NCBI RefSeq assembly: GCF_900105175.1
Contig: NZ_LT629771.1
Location: 186,001 to 250,000, forward strand
DNA from: Jiangella sp. DSM 45060
GTDB taxonomy: Bacteria > Actinomycetota > Actinomycetes > Jiangellales > Jiangellaceae
Direction of reading: 5' to 3'
Length of the DNA stretch: 64,000 bases
Position numbers and translations under genes: made by a program. Shown in pieces: positions 19,186 through 29,208 of this stretch; positions within the stretch are counted from its first letter, which is position 1; each line of letters opens with the position of its first letter. Below the pieces are notes generated by a model. That model was given only the letters and a program-made list of their open reading frames with translations, was not told the origin of the DNA and ran no database searches.

Positions 19186-20808
19186 ATGCGGCGACTGCTC
19201 CTCCTTCTCGCCGGTGCGCTCCTGCTCGCCTCCTGTGGCGGCAGTGACGACGGCGCCGACGACGACTCCTCGGCCACCGAACCCGGCACCACGGCCACCA
19301 CCAGCCCCAGCCCTACCCCGTCGCCGACCCCCACCACGCCGCCGCCGCTGGCCTGGGGCCCCACGCAGGACGAGTTCGACCGCGCCGCCGCACTGGTGGC
19401 CGAGATGCCGGTGGAACGGCAGGCCGGGCAGGTCATCGTCGCGCGCTACAGCGGCCTCGAGCCGCCGACGAGCCAGATCGCGGAGCTCGGCCTCGGCGGC
19501 GTCATCCTCATGGGCGACAACGTCGAGTCGCCGGAGCAGGTCCAGGAGGCGACGGCGGCCATCCAGGCGGCCGACGACCGCGAGTTCCCCGTCATCATCG
19601 GCATCGACCAGGAGGGCGGCACGGTCGCGCGCATCAAGGCGCCGGCGACGGAGTTCCCCGCCTACATGACGCTCGGCGCGTCCCGCGACACCGAGCTTGC
19701 GGCGCAGGTCGCGCTGGCCAGCGGCGAGGAGCTGCGCGGCATGGGCCTGACCATGGTGTTCGCCCCCGACGCCGACGTCACCACCGGCCCGGACGACCCC
19801 ACCATCGGCACGCGGTCGGCGTCGTCCGACCCGCAGGTCGTCGCCGAGACCGTCCAGGCGTCGCTCGGCGGTTACGCGGCGTCCGGCATCGTCGCGGTGT
19901 CCAAGCACTTCCCGGGGCACGGCTCGGTCCCGGCCGACAGCCACGAGGAGCTGCCGGTGCAGACGGCCGGCCTGGACGAGCTGCGCGCCCGCGACTTCGT
20001 ACCGTTCCAGGCGGCGGTGGCCGCCGGCGCCGAGGCGATCATGGTCGCGCACATAGAAGTAGAGGCCGTCGAGTCAGGTCTGCCGTCGTCGCTGTCGCCG
20101 AAGGTCATCGGACTCCTGCGGGACGAGCTCGGCTTCGACGGGCTGGTGGTCACCGACGCGCAGGACATGGCCGCCATCAGCGACGGCTACGGCTCCGGCG
20201 CCGCCGCGGTGCAGTCGCTGGCCGCCGGCGCCGACGTCGTGCTGATGCCGGCCGACGTCGAGTCCGCGCACACCGCGATCGTCGACGCCGTCGCGAGCGG
20301 CGAGCTGCCCGCGGACCGGCTGGCCCAGGCGGCCACCCGCGGCGTCGCGCTGATGCTGCACGAGGCGGCCGGCCCGGCGCCCGACTCGGCCGCCGTCGGC
20401 ACGCACGAGGAGCTGTCCTACCAGGAGTCGCTCGGCGGCGTCACGGTCGTCGCCGGCGCCTGCGAGGGCCCCCTGGTCGACGGCCCCGTCCGCGTCGTCG
20501 GCGGCGAGGAGGCCGACCGCGTCCGCTTCGACGAGGCCGCCGCGGCCGCCGGCCTCACCACCGACGCGAACGCGCCGACGACGGTCCGGCTGCTCGGCGG
20601 GACGGAGCCCGGCTCCGGCGACGTCGTGGTCGCGCTGGACCGCCCGTACGCGCTCGGCGGCAGCGACGCGCCGGTCAAGGTGGCACTGTACGGGCGCACG
20701 CCGGGGGCGTTCCGCGCGCTGGCCGAGGTGCTGGCCGGAACGTCACCGGCGCGCGGCACGCTGCCCGTCCCCGTCTCCGGGGCCGAGCAGCAGGGCTGCG
20801 CGTCCTAG
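19186..20808 (+). CDS. Glycoside hydrolase family 3 lipoprotein (NagZ-like)
   Basis: 540 residues. The signal peptide ends in lipobox LLASC (Cys17), followed by a Ser/Thr/Pro-rich linker to about residue 55. The GH3 domain has IGIDQEGGTVARI, the NagZ-type loop KHFPGHG...DSHEELP (about 240-255) with its His general acid/base, and the nucleophile Asp in VTDAQDM (about 321). This suggests a surface-anchored beta-N-acetylhexosaminidase acting on cell-wall fragments or chitin-type oligosaccharides. A smaller C-terminal domain (about 420-540) follows. It converges with the M20 gene (4-base overlap). Confidence 0.88.
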   Translation: MRRLLLLLAGALLLASCGGSDDGADDDSSATEPGTTATTSPSPTPSPTPTTPPPLAWGPTQDEFDRAAALVAEMPVERQAGQVIVARYSGLEPPTSQIAELGLGGVILMGDNVESPEQVQEATAAIQAADDREFPVIIGIDQEGGTVARIKAPATEFPAYMTLGASRDTELAAQVALASGEELRGMGLTMVFAPDADVTTGPDDPTIGTRSASSDPQVVAETVQASLGGYAASGIVAVSKHFPGHGSVPADSHEELPVQTAGLDELRARDFVPFQAAVAAGAEAIMVAHIEVEAVESGLPSSLSPKVIGLLRDELGFDGLVVTDAQDMAAISDGYGSGAAAVQSLAAGADVVLMPADVESAHTAIVDAVASGELPADRLAQAATRGVALMLHEAAGPAPDSAAVGTHEELSYQESLGGVTVVAGACEGPLVDGPVRVVGGEEADRVRFDEAAAAAGLTTDANAPTTVRLLGGTEPGSGDVVVALDRPYALGGSDAPVKVALYGRTPGAFRALAEVLAGTSPARGTLPVPVSGAEQQGCAS

Positions 20809-21977
20809 CGTGACGCCGTCAGCGCGGCCAGCGCCGTGCTGACGAACACCCGCACGCCGTAGGCCAGCGCCTTCTCGTCGATGTCGAAGTCGCCCTGGTG
20901 GAGGTCGCCCATCTTCGCCAGCGCGCTGCCGTGCACGCCGATGCGGGCCAGCGCCAGCGGCACGTGCTCGCCGTACCAGGCGAAGTCCTCGCCGCCCATG
21001 CTGGTCGACGTTCCGGTGACGGCGTGCGGGCCCAGCTCGGTGGCGACGGCCTGGCGCATGAGCACCACGCTGGCCTCGTCGTTCACCACCGGCGGCACGC
21101 CCCGCTCGTAGTCGACCTCGACCCGGGCGCCGCTGGGGTGTGCGAGGTCGCGGACGACGGCGCGGACGTACTTCTCGGCGTCGGCCCAGGCGGCGTGGTC
21201 GAGCACGCGGACGGTGCCGCGCAGCACGCCCTCGGACGGGATGGCGTTGGGCGGTCCGCCGGCCTGGATCGACCCCCACACCAGCGAGAACCCGGCCCGG
21301 ATGTCGATCTGCCGGGCCAGCAGCGCCGGCGCGTCGACGGCGATGCGCGACAGGGTGTCGACGGTGTCGACGGTCAGCTGCGGCCGCGCGGTGTGCCCGC
21401 CGGGGCCGGAGACGCGCACCTCGACGAGGTCGCAGGCCGCCGTGATGGGGCCGGACCGCATGCCGATCTGGCCGACCGGCAGCCGTGGGTCGCAGTGCAG
21501 CGCGAACGCCCGCTCGACCCCCTCCAGCGCGCCGGCCGCGATGACCTCGCGGGCGCCGGCCATGATCTCCTCGGCGGGCTGGAAGATCACCCGCACCCGT
21601 CCGGGCAGCTGCGGCACCTTCGCCAGCGCCAGGGCCGCACCGAGCGCCATGACGGTGTGCGCGTCGTGGCCGCACGCGTGGCAGACGCCGTCGACGGTGG
21701 AGCGGTAGGGGACGTCCTTGAGGTCGCGCAGCGGCAGCGCGTCGATATCGGCGCGCAGCGCGACGGTGCGCGAGCCGGTACCGATGTCGACGACCACGCC
21801 GGTGCCGCGCGGCAGCACCCGCGGCTCGAGGCCGGACATCCGCAGCTGGCGGACGAGGAGGTCGGTGGTCTGGTGCTCGTTCAGGCCGAGCTCGGGCCGC
21901 GCATGGAGCGTGCGACGCAGCGCTGTGAGGTCGTCGGTATGAAGGTCGAGCCAGCTCGCAAGCCAGTCGTAGGTCAC
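20805..21977 (-). CDS. M20 family amidohydrolase / aminoacylase
   Basis: 390 residues. Metal ligands are visible in HARPELG, CHACGHDAH, FQPAEE and the late FxxH-like segment MGDLHQGDFD. The dimerisation domain lies at about 180-290 (VSGPGGHTARP). It belongs to the HipO/AbgB/AmhX group that cuts N-acyl or N-aminoacyl amides; the substrate is unknown. The start is four bases after the stop of the carboxylate-amine ligase gene, so the two form an operon and may act on the same amide compound. Confidence 0.88.
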   Translation of the reverse strand: MTYDWLASWLDLHTDDLTALRRTLHARPELGLNEHQTTDLLVRQLRMSGLEPRVLPRGTGVVVDIGTGSRTVALRADIDALPLRDLKDVPYRSTVDGVCHACGHDAHTVMALGAALALAKVPQLPGRVRVIFQPAEEIMAGAREVIAAGALEGVERAFALHCDPRLPVGQIGMRSGPITAACDLVEVRVSGPGGHTARPQLTVDTVDTLSRIAVDAPALLARQIDIRAGFSLVWGSIQAGGPPNAIPSEGVLRGTVRVLDHAAWADAEKYVRAVVRDLAHPSGARVEVDYERGVPPVVNDEASVVLMRQAVATELGPHAVTGTSTSMGGEDFAWYGEHVPLALARIGVHGSALAKMGDLHQGDFDIDEKALAYGVRVFVSTALAALTASR

Positions 21978-21981
21978 TCGG

Positions 21982-23112
21982 TCACAACCCTGTAGCCATC
22001 TCTTCCAAGAGGCTGTCGACGACCTTGGTCAAATCACCGCCGTTCGCCTCTGCAATTGTCCGTTGCCGCTGATAGCTCGCACCCTGCGCGACAATGCGTT
22101 CGATGCCGGCGAGCTCCGCGGTGCAGGACAGTCTACGGGCAATGGGCATGAGTTCGTCGGTCAAATCGAGCAATGCCCTGCGCACGGGCACGACGGTGTC
22201 CTGGTCGTCGACGATGATCTCGGCGTCGAGACCGAACCGGGCGGCGCGCCACTTGTTCTCGCGGACCACCCAGTTCTTCGGCGACGGCAGCCGGTAGCCG
22301 CGGTCGATCTCGCGGTCCAGCCGCTCGACCAGACACTGGGCCAGCGCGGCGACGGCGCCCACCTCGTCCAGCGTGGGCAGGCCGTCGCAGATGCGCAGTT
22401 CGACGGTGCCGAAGTCGGGGTGCGGGCGGATGTCCCACCACACCTCGCGGACGGAGTCGATGGTGCGGGTGGAGATCAGCGTCCCCATGTAGCTCTCGAA
22501 CTGGTCCCAGCCGGACAGCTGGTACGGCAGGCCGGCCGTGGGCAGCGCCTCGAACACCTTGCTGCGCGACGAGGCCAGGCCGGTGTCGTGGCCCACCCAG
22601 TACGGCGACGACGCGGAGAGCGCCAGGAAATGCGGCACGTAGGACGTCAGGGCGTTGACAATGGGAATGACTTTCTCCGGCGAGCGCACGCCGACGTGCA
22701 CGTGGACGCCGAAGATCTGCAGCCGGCGGGCCAGCCACTGCAGGTTCTCGACGAGTTGCTCGTAGCGCGGCTTCGGGCTGATCTTCTGGCTGTTCCAGTT
22801 GGTGATCGGGTGGGTGCCGGCGCACATCAGCGCCAGCCCGCGGCGGTCGGCCGCCTTGGCCACCGTCCGGACCGTCTCGGCGAGGTCGGCCTTGGCCTCG
22901 CCGACCGTCTGGCACACGCCGGTGACGACCTCGATGGTCGACTGCAGCAACTCGTGCTTGGCCTTCGGGTGCTCCTCGGCGCCGGCCGGGCGGAGCTCGT
23001 CGAGGATCTCGATGGCGCCGGAGGTCAGCTCGCGGGTCTCGGGATCGACCAGTTGCAGTTCCCATTCCACGCCCAGGCTGCTGTGGGTGGACGGCGCGAA
23101 AGGGATCTGCAT
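21982..23112 (-). CDS. YbdK-type carboxylate-amine ligase (glutamate-cysteine ligase 2 family)
   Basis: 376 residues from ATG 23112 (MQIPFAPSTHSSLGVEWELQ), which matches the family start; an upstream frame to 23214 is not needed. GVEWELQLVD, HELLQSTIEV, CAGTHPI, HVHVGV and TVELRICDGLPTLDE are the expected GCS2 motifs. E. coli YbdK has weak glutamate-cysteine ligase activity, and actinobacterial relatives may join other carboxylates and amines. First gene of a two-gene unit with the M20 hydrolase. The upstream region is less G+C-rich and contains the palindrome GTAATTAC. Confidence 0.88.
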   Translation of the reverse strand: MQIPFAPSTHSSLGVEWELQLVDPETRELTSGAIEILDELRPAGAEEHPKAKHELLQSTIEVVTGVCQTVGEAKADLAETVRTVAKAADRRGLALMCAGTHPITNWNSQKISPKPRYEQLVENLQWLARRLQIFGVHVHVGVRSPEKVIPIVNALTSYVPHFLALSASSPYWVGHDTGLASSRSKVFEALPTAGLPYQLSGWDQFESYMGTLISTRTIDSVREVWWDIRPHPDFGTVELRICDGLPTLDEVGAVAALAQCLVERLDREIDRGYRLPSPKNWVVRENKWRAARFGLDAEIIVDDQDTVVPVRRALLDLTDELMPIARRLSCTAELAGIERIVAQGASYQRQRTIAEANGGDLTKVVDSLLEEMATGL

Positions 23113-23220
23113 GTCCGGAAGTGTTACATGCCTTCCGGTAATTACGGAATGCCCTATCTCACACCTTTTGCGGAGTGAAACCGCTGCGCTTATTGACAAG
23201 AGGCATCGCTTCACCCACGA

Positions 23221-23261
23221 GTGCGAGTCACGGACCTTCGTCCGGCGGGGACGACTCGCAC
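23221..23261. other. 41-bp nested hairpin between divergent genes
   Basis: The outer stem GTGCGAGTC / GACTCGCAC (23221-23229, 23253-23261) encloses an inner stem CGGAC-CTTC-GTCCG (23231-23244). It lies between two genes that point away from each other, so it is not a simple terminator. It could be part of a leader, an operator or a small RNA. Confidence 0.5.
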
Positions 23262-23366
23262 CCGGCGCGGCCAGCGTCGGGCGTGGGCATACGGTGAGCG
23301 GGCTGGCTCAAGATCCAATCCTCGCAGCATGACCACCCCGTGACAAGACTTGAGAGGATGCACCCG

Positions 23367-24065
23367 ATGACCGTCCCGAGGGTCCCGCCCATCACGTTCG
23401 CCCACCGTGGCGCCATGGCGCGGGAACGCGAGAACACGCTGCCGGCGTTCGAACTGGCGCTGCGGCTGGGCGCGTCGGGCCTCGAGAGCGACGCCTGGGT
23501 CACCTCCGACGGCGTCGTCGTGCTCGACCACGACGGCGTCGTGGGGCCGCGGTTCGGGCGCCGGCCGATCGCGCAGGTGCCGCGGTCGCAGCTGCCGGCG
23601 CACGTGCCGTCGCTCGCCGAGCTGTACGCCGCCTGCGGGACGGACTTCGAGCTGTCGCTGGACGTCAAGGACCCGGCCGCGTTCGAGCCGGTGGTCGCGG
23701 CGGTCCGGGCCGGCGGCGACCCCGGGCGGACGTGGCTCTGCCACCCGTCGCTGTCCGTCGTCACGCGGTGGCGGGCGCTGGCATCGGACGTCCGGCTGGT
23801 CGACTCCACCCGGGTCAGCCGCCTGCAGGACGGCGTCCGCGGCCGGGCCCGCACACTGGCCGACCGCGGCATCGACGCCGTCAACCTGCACTGGCTGGAC
23901 TGGACGCCGATCTACGTGAACCTGTTCCACGAGGTGGGCGTGCACGCGTTCGGCTGGGACGCGCAGTCGCGCTCGTCCATCGACCGCCTCCTCGCCACCG
24001 GTGTCGACGCCGTCTACGGCAACCATGTCGATCGCCTGGTCGCCGCGGTCGCCCGGCTCAGCTGA
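23367..24065 (+). CDS. Glycerophosphodiester phosphodiesterase family protein
   Basis: 232 residues. The GDPD motifs are FAHRGAMARERENTLPAFELALRLGA, then LESDAWVTSDGVVVLDHD, and ELSLDVKD. It should hydrolyse glycerophosphodiesters to glycerol-3-phosphate and an alcohol. No signal peptide is seen, so it is probably cytoplasmic. ATG 23367 is chosen because GAGAGG (23352-23357) lies 9 bases upstream. It overlaps the convergent NUDIX gene by 8 bases. A second, longer GDPD gene is at 57.9 kb. Confidence 0.88.
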   Translation: MTVPRVPPITFAHRGAMARERENTLPAFELALRLGASGLESDAWVTSDGVVVLDHDGVVGPRFGRRPIAQVPRSQLPAHVPSLAELYAACGTDFELSLDVKDPAAFEPVVAAVRAGGDPGRTWLCHPSLSVVTRWRALASDVRLVDSTRVSRLQDGVRGRARTLADRGIDAVNLHWLDWTPIYVNLFHEVGVHAFGWDAQSRSSIDRLLATGVDAVYGNHVDRLVAAVARLS

Positions 24066-24522
24066 CGGCGTCGGCCAGCCGGTCGAGGAACGCGGCCTGG
24101 GCCTTGACGATCTTCTCGCGGGCGACGTCGAGCGGGAACCACTCGACCCGGTCGACCTCGGGGAACTCCTGCGTGCGGCCGGAGCGCGGTGGCCACTCCA
24201 GCTCGAACGTGCCGGGCACGACGGCGGCGGGGTCGAGGTCGCCGCGCAGCGCCCACGCCGTCACCGTCTTGCCGCCCGACTGCTTCACCGTGCCCAGCTC
24301 GACCAGCTCGCCGTCGGGGACCGGCACGCCGAGCTCCTCGGTGAACTCGCGCCGGGCCGCGGCCTCCGGCGTCTCGTCGGGGTCGTACTCGCCCTTCGGC
24401 AGCGACCACGCGCCGGCGTCCTTCTTCGCCCAGAACGGCCCGCCCATGTGCCCCAGCAGCACCTCGACGCCGCCGGCGCCGTCACGGTGGAGGAGGATGC
24501 CCGCGCTCTGCTTGCCCGCCAT
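24058..24522 (-). CDS. NUDIX hydrolase
   Basis: 154 residues. The Nudix box GEYDPDETPEAAARREFTEE fits GX5EX7REUXEEXGU (about residues 44-66). The start SAGILLHR and the LPKGEYDPDE segment resemble the small NTP-pyrophosphohydrolase group acting on nucleoside-diphosphate derivatives; the substrate is not determined. Second gene of a unit with the methyltransferase, whose stop is 12 bases upstream. Confidence 0.9.
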   Translation of the reverse strand: MAGKQSAGILLHRDGAGGVEVLLGHMGGPFWAKKDAGAWSLPKGEYDPDETPEAAARREFTEELGVPVPDGELVELGTVKQSGGKTVTAWALRGDLDPAAVVPGTFELEWPPRSGRTQEFPEVDRVEWFPLDVAREKIVKAQAAFLDRLADAVS

Positions 24523-24534
24523 GCCCTCAGGGTC

Positions 24535-25707
24535 TCAGAGCGGGTCGGCGACGAGCACCGTCGCCGCGCCGGCCACCCGCGTGACGACGAACGTCGCGGT
24601 CCGCTCGCCGCGCGGCCGCAGCGCCGCCCGCAGCTTCTCCGGCTCGACCCCGACGCCGCGCTTCTTGACCGTCAGCACGCCGATGCCGTGGTCGCGGACG
24701 TACCGGCGCAGCGCCTTCACGTCGTACGGCAGGGTGTCGAGGACGCGGTAGCCGCGCGCGAACGGGGTCTCGACCGCCGCGTCGGCCGTCACGTAGGCGA
24801 TGGACTGGTCGATCAGCCCGCCGCCGACCCGCGCGGCCGCCGCCGTCACCAGGCCGGCCCGGATGACGGCGCCGTCCGGCTCGTACAGGTACGCGCCCAG
24901 CGGGCGGACGACCGGCCCGGGGTCGTCGCGGTCGGTCAGCGTCGCGCCCGACGGCAGCAGCGTCGCCCGCCGCCTGACGCCGTCGCGGGCCAGCTCGCCG
25001 GACCAGAGCGCCGCTTCCTTCACCTCGCCGCGCTCGGACACCCACTCCGCCTCGACGCCGCCGGGGATCCGCTCGTGCGGCAGGCCCGGCGCGACCTTGA
25101 CGCATGCCGTCCCCGCCAGCAGCTCCAGCACGAAAGACCACGGCGGCCGGTACGCGTCGGGGTCGAACACCCGGCCGCGGCCGCCGCGGCGGGCCGGGTC
25201 GCACACGGCCGCCGCGTACCCCGTCCGGTCGGTTGTCGTCGCGTCGGCGTGCACTACCTGGGCTGGGACGCCCAGGGCCGCGACGTTCGCGGCCGCCACC
25301 GCCGCCGTGAGCTCGTCCGCCTCGACGCCCGTTACCGTCAGCCCGGCCCGGGCCAGCTCGACGAGGTCGCCGCCGATGCCGCAGCACAGGTCCGCGACGC
25401 TCGCGCCCCGGCCGAGCGCCGCCGCCAGCCGCTCCGCCCGGTGCCGCGCGACCGCGACGCGGGTCGCCTGCTCGTAGCCGTCGACCGTGAAGAACATCCG
25501 GCCCGCGTCGGCCGGGTCGAACTTGTCCACCGCGCGGGCCCGCAGCCGCGCCTGCGTCAGCGCCGCCGGGACGAGGTCGGGCGCATGGGTGCGGCGCAGC
25601 CGGGTGCCCAGCGCGAACTCGTCCTCGCGCCCGTAGGCGGCGCTCGCCTCGGCCAGCAGCGCGGCACCGGCCGGGGTCCGGAGCGCCTCGAACGTGGCCG
25701 TCTGCAC
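24535..25707 (-). CDS. Class I SAM-dependent methyltransferase with THUMP-like domain
   Basis: 390 residues. The methyltransferase core (about 75-210) has VADLCCGIGGDLVELA as SAM motif I, GVEADELTAAVA as motif II and VCDPARRGGRGRVFDP, where an N/D-P-P-type motif would be expected. The C-terminal part (about 300-390) with LKALRRYVRDHGIG...KKRGV is typical of the THUMP-like extension of this actinobacterial family. That suggests an RNA substrate, but the target is unknown. GTG 25707 follows TAGGCT by 7 bases. The -35 region overlaps the palindrome at 25722-25742. Confidence 0.85.
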   Translation of the reverse strand: MQTATFEALRTPAGAALLAEASAAYGREDEFALGTRLRRTHAPDLVPAALTQARLRARAVDKFDPADAGRMFFTVDGYEQATRVAVARHRAERLAAALGRGASVADLCCGIGGDLVELARAGLTVTGVEADELTAAVAAANVAALGVPAQVVHADATTTDRTGYAAAVCDPARRGGRGRVFDPDAYRPPWSFVLELLAGTACVKVAPGLPHERIPGGVEAEWVSERGEVKEAALWSGELARDGVRRRATLLPSGATLTDRDDPGPVVRPLGAYLYEPDGAVIRAGLVTAAAARVGGGLIDQSIAYVTADAAVETPFARGYRVLDTLPYDVKALRRYVRDHGIGVLTVKKRGVGVEPEKLRAALRPRGERTATFVVTRVAGAATVLVADPL

Positions 25708-25721
25708 GGCGATCAGCCTAT

Positions 25722-25742
25722 CTTGAGTCGAGTCGACTCAAG
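25722..25742. promoter_or_regulatory. 21-bp perfect palindromic operator candidate
   Basis: Two 10-base arms beginning CTTGAGTCGA flank a single central G. The site sits two bases from the methyltransferase -10 hexamer and 18 bases before the MFS start, so one repressor could control both divergent units. No regulator gene is adjacent. Confidence 0.65.
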
Positions 25743-25759
25743 TATGACGGGAGTGGCGC

Positions 25760-26989
25760 GTGGGACTGCTCCGGGATCATCCGGACTTCCGCCGGCTGTG
25801 GGTGGGCGATGTGCTGAGCAAGGCCGGCAGCCAGGTCCTCCTCCTCGCGGTGCCCGTCCTGGCGGCCACCACGCTGGACGCGTCGACCTGGCAGGTCGGC
25901 CTGCTGAGCGCTCTCGCCGGGCTTCCGTACCTGCTGTTCGGGCTGCCGATCGGTGCGTGGAGCGACCGCGTCCGCCGTCGCCCCGTCCTCGTCGCCGCGG
26001 ACGCCGCCAGGGCCGTGGCGCTGGCCTGGATCCCGCTGGCCGCGCTCATCGGCGTCCTGGCGATCGAGCAGCTCTACGCCGTGCAGTTCGTGGCGGGAAC
26101 GGCGGCCGCTGTCTTCGATGTGTCGCTGGGCGCCTACCTGCCCTTCCTGGTCGGCCGGGGCCGACTGGTCGAGGCGAACGGCGCCCTGGAGGCGAACCGG
26201 GCGGTCACGTTCACGCTCGGCCCCGGCCTGGCCGGCCAGCTGGTCGCCTGGCTCGGCGCCGCGACGGCGGTGGTCGCCTCGGTGGCCGGGTTCCTCTGGT
26301 CAGCGCTCTGGCTCGGCCTGATCAGGTCCGCCGAACCGGTCCGGCCGCCCGCGCCGTCGCGGCACCTGGGCCGGGAGATCCGCGAGGGCATCCGGCTCAC
26401 CCTGGGCCAGCCGTTCATCCGCGCCACGACGCTGCACGCGACCAGCGTCGTGCTGTTCCTGTCCATGCGATACGCGATCGAGACGCTGTTCCTGCTGCGC
26501 ACCGTGGGGCTGTCGCCGTCGACGATCGGGCTGCTCATGGTCGGGCCGGGGGTGGGCTCGGTCGCCGGCGCGGCGACGGCGGCCCGGATCGCCCGGCGGG
26601 CCGGCCGGGTTCGGGCGGTCCTGCTCGCCGGTCTCGTCATGGGCGCGGCCGGCCTGCTCATCCCGCTGGCCGCCGACGGCGCCAGGCTGGCCTGCTACGT
26701 CGTCGGTGCCGCCGTGGTGTCGTTCTCGATCGCGGTGACCAACGTGACCGCGGCCAGCCTCCGTCAGGTCCTCTGCCCGGACGAGCTGCTGGGACGGATG
26801 AACGCCACAAGCCGTTTCCTGGCGTGGGCGACGCTGCCGCTCGGCGGGATCGCCGGCGGCGCCCTGGGGACGGTCCTCGGCCTGCGCGCGGCGCTCTGGG
26901 TCGCCGCCGCCGGGGCCGCGGCGTCCGCGTTCTGGCTGCTGTCGGCCCGGGTGATGCGGGCTCGGGACCTGGCTGCCGAGGCGGACTAG
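25760..26989 (+). CDS. MFS transporter (MFS_3, EntS/macrolide-exporter-like)
   Basis: 409 residues with about 12 hydrophobic helices. FRRLWVGDVLSKAGSQVLLLAVPVLA at the start and GLPIGAWSDRVRRRPVLVAADAARA (motif A-like) are typical of the EntS-like exporter group. It probably exports a small hydrophobic compound or siderophore; the substrate is unknown. GTG 25760 has GGGAG six bases upstream. The stop TAG (26987-26989) is the first triplet of the CIRCE operator core of groES. Confidence 0.88.
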   Translation: MGLLRDHPDFRRLWVGDVLSKAGSQVLLLAVPVLAATTLDASTWQVGLLSALAGLPYLLFGLPIGAWSDRVRRRPVLVAADAARAVALAWIPLAALIGVLAIEQLYAVQFVAGTAAAVFDVSLGAYLPFLVGRGRLVEANGALEANRAVTFTLGPGLAGQLVAWLGAATAVVASVAGFLWSALWLGLIRSAEPVRPPAPSRHLGREIREGIRLTLGQPFIRATTLHATSVVLFLSMRYAIETLFLLRTVGLSPSTIGLLMVGPGVGSVAGAATAARIARRAGRVRAVLLAGLVMGAAGLLIPLAADGARLACYVVGAAVVSFSIAVTNVTAASLRQVLCPDELLGRMNATSRFLAWATLPLGGIAGGALGTVLGLRAALWVAAAGAAASAFWLLSARVMRARDLAAEAD

Positions 26990-27012
26990 CACTCATCGCG
27001 ACCGAGTGCTAA
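26986..27012. promoter_or_regulatory. CIRCE operator 1 (HrcA site)
   Basis: TAGCACTC - 9 bases - GAGTGCTA, a perfect inverted repeat matching the CIRCE consensus except for the first base. It is the binding site of the heat-shock repressor HrcA and includes the stop codon of the preceding MFS gene. Confidence 0.92.
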
Positions 27013-27020
27013 CTTGAGGA

Positions 27021-27047
27021 CTGGCACCCTCACCATGAGAGTGCCAA
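27021..27047. promoter_or_regulatory. CIRCE-like operator 2
   Basis: CTGGCACCC - 9 bases - GAGTGCCAA, the same 9-N9-9 spacing as CIRCE but with a less perfect left arm. It lies 8 bases after the first operator. Together they imply strong HrcA control of groES-groEL. Confidence 0.75.
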
Positions 27048-27139
27048 CGGTCGAGGTCGCCGGCACCCGCGACGACGGCGGCATGCGGCCGGTCCACAAG
27101 CAATCACCGTGACATCCCGCGAAAGGGGAGGTCAGACAA

Positions 27140-27439
27140 GTGTCGGTCTCCATCAAGCCACTCGAGGACCGCATCGTGGTCAAGCCGCTCGAAGCGGAGC
27201 AGACCACGGCGTCCGGGCTCGTCATCCCTGACACCGCCAAGGAGAAGCCCCAGGAGGGCGAGGTCGTCGCCGTCGGCGAGGGCCGCTGGGACGACGAGGG
27301 CGAGAAGCGCATCCCGCTCGACGTCAAGGTCGGCGACGTGGTGCTCTACTCGAAGTACGGCGGCACCGAGGTGAAGTACGGCGGCGACGAGCTGCTCATC
27401 CTCTCCGGCCGCGACGTTCTGGCGATCGTCCAGAAGTGA
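27140..27439 (+). CDS. groES: Co-chaperonin GroES
   Basis: 99 residues, the normal length. It contains [20 protein letters not shown] (the mobile-loop region), [28 protein letters not shown] and [11 protein letters not shown]. The heptameric lid of GroEL. GTG 27140 is preceded by GGGGAGGT with 7 bases spacing. A 90-base leader after the tandem CIRCE sites precedes it. Heat-shock control by HrcA is expected. Confidence 0.97.
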   Translation: MSVSIKPLEDRIVVKPLEAEQTTASGLVIPDTAKEKPQEGEVVAVGEGRWDDEGEKRIPLDVKVGDVVLYSKYGGTEVKYGGDELLILSGRDVLAIVQK

Positions 27440-27447
27440 CGCGCTGA

Positions 27448-29145
<1,698 letters not shown>

Positions 29146-29163
29146 GGTTCATCGCTGCACCGG

Positions 29164-29201
29164 CGGCCCGGGTCCCCTGCACGGGGCCCGGGCCGTCGCT
29201 T
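29164..29201 (+). terminator. Terminator of groES-groEL
   Basis: A 14-bp G+C stem (29164-29177 with 29182-29195, one G-T pair) with a TGCA loop is followed by TCGCTTT. Confidence 0.85.
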
Positions 29202-29208
29202 TGAGACG

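Noticed and set aside
23193-23222. Promoter with a consensus TTGACA before the GDPD gene
   Set aside because: No acceptable -10 hexamer at 16-18 bases; the SD-driven start of the GDPD gene is far downstream.
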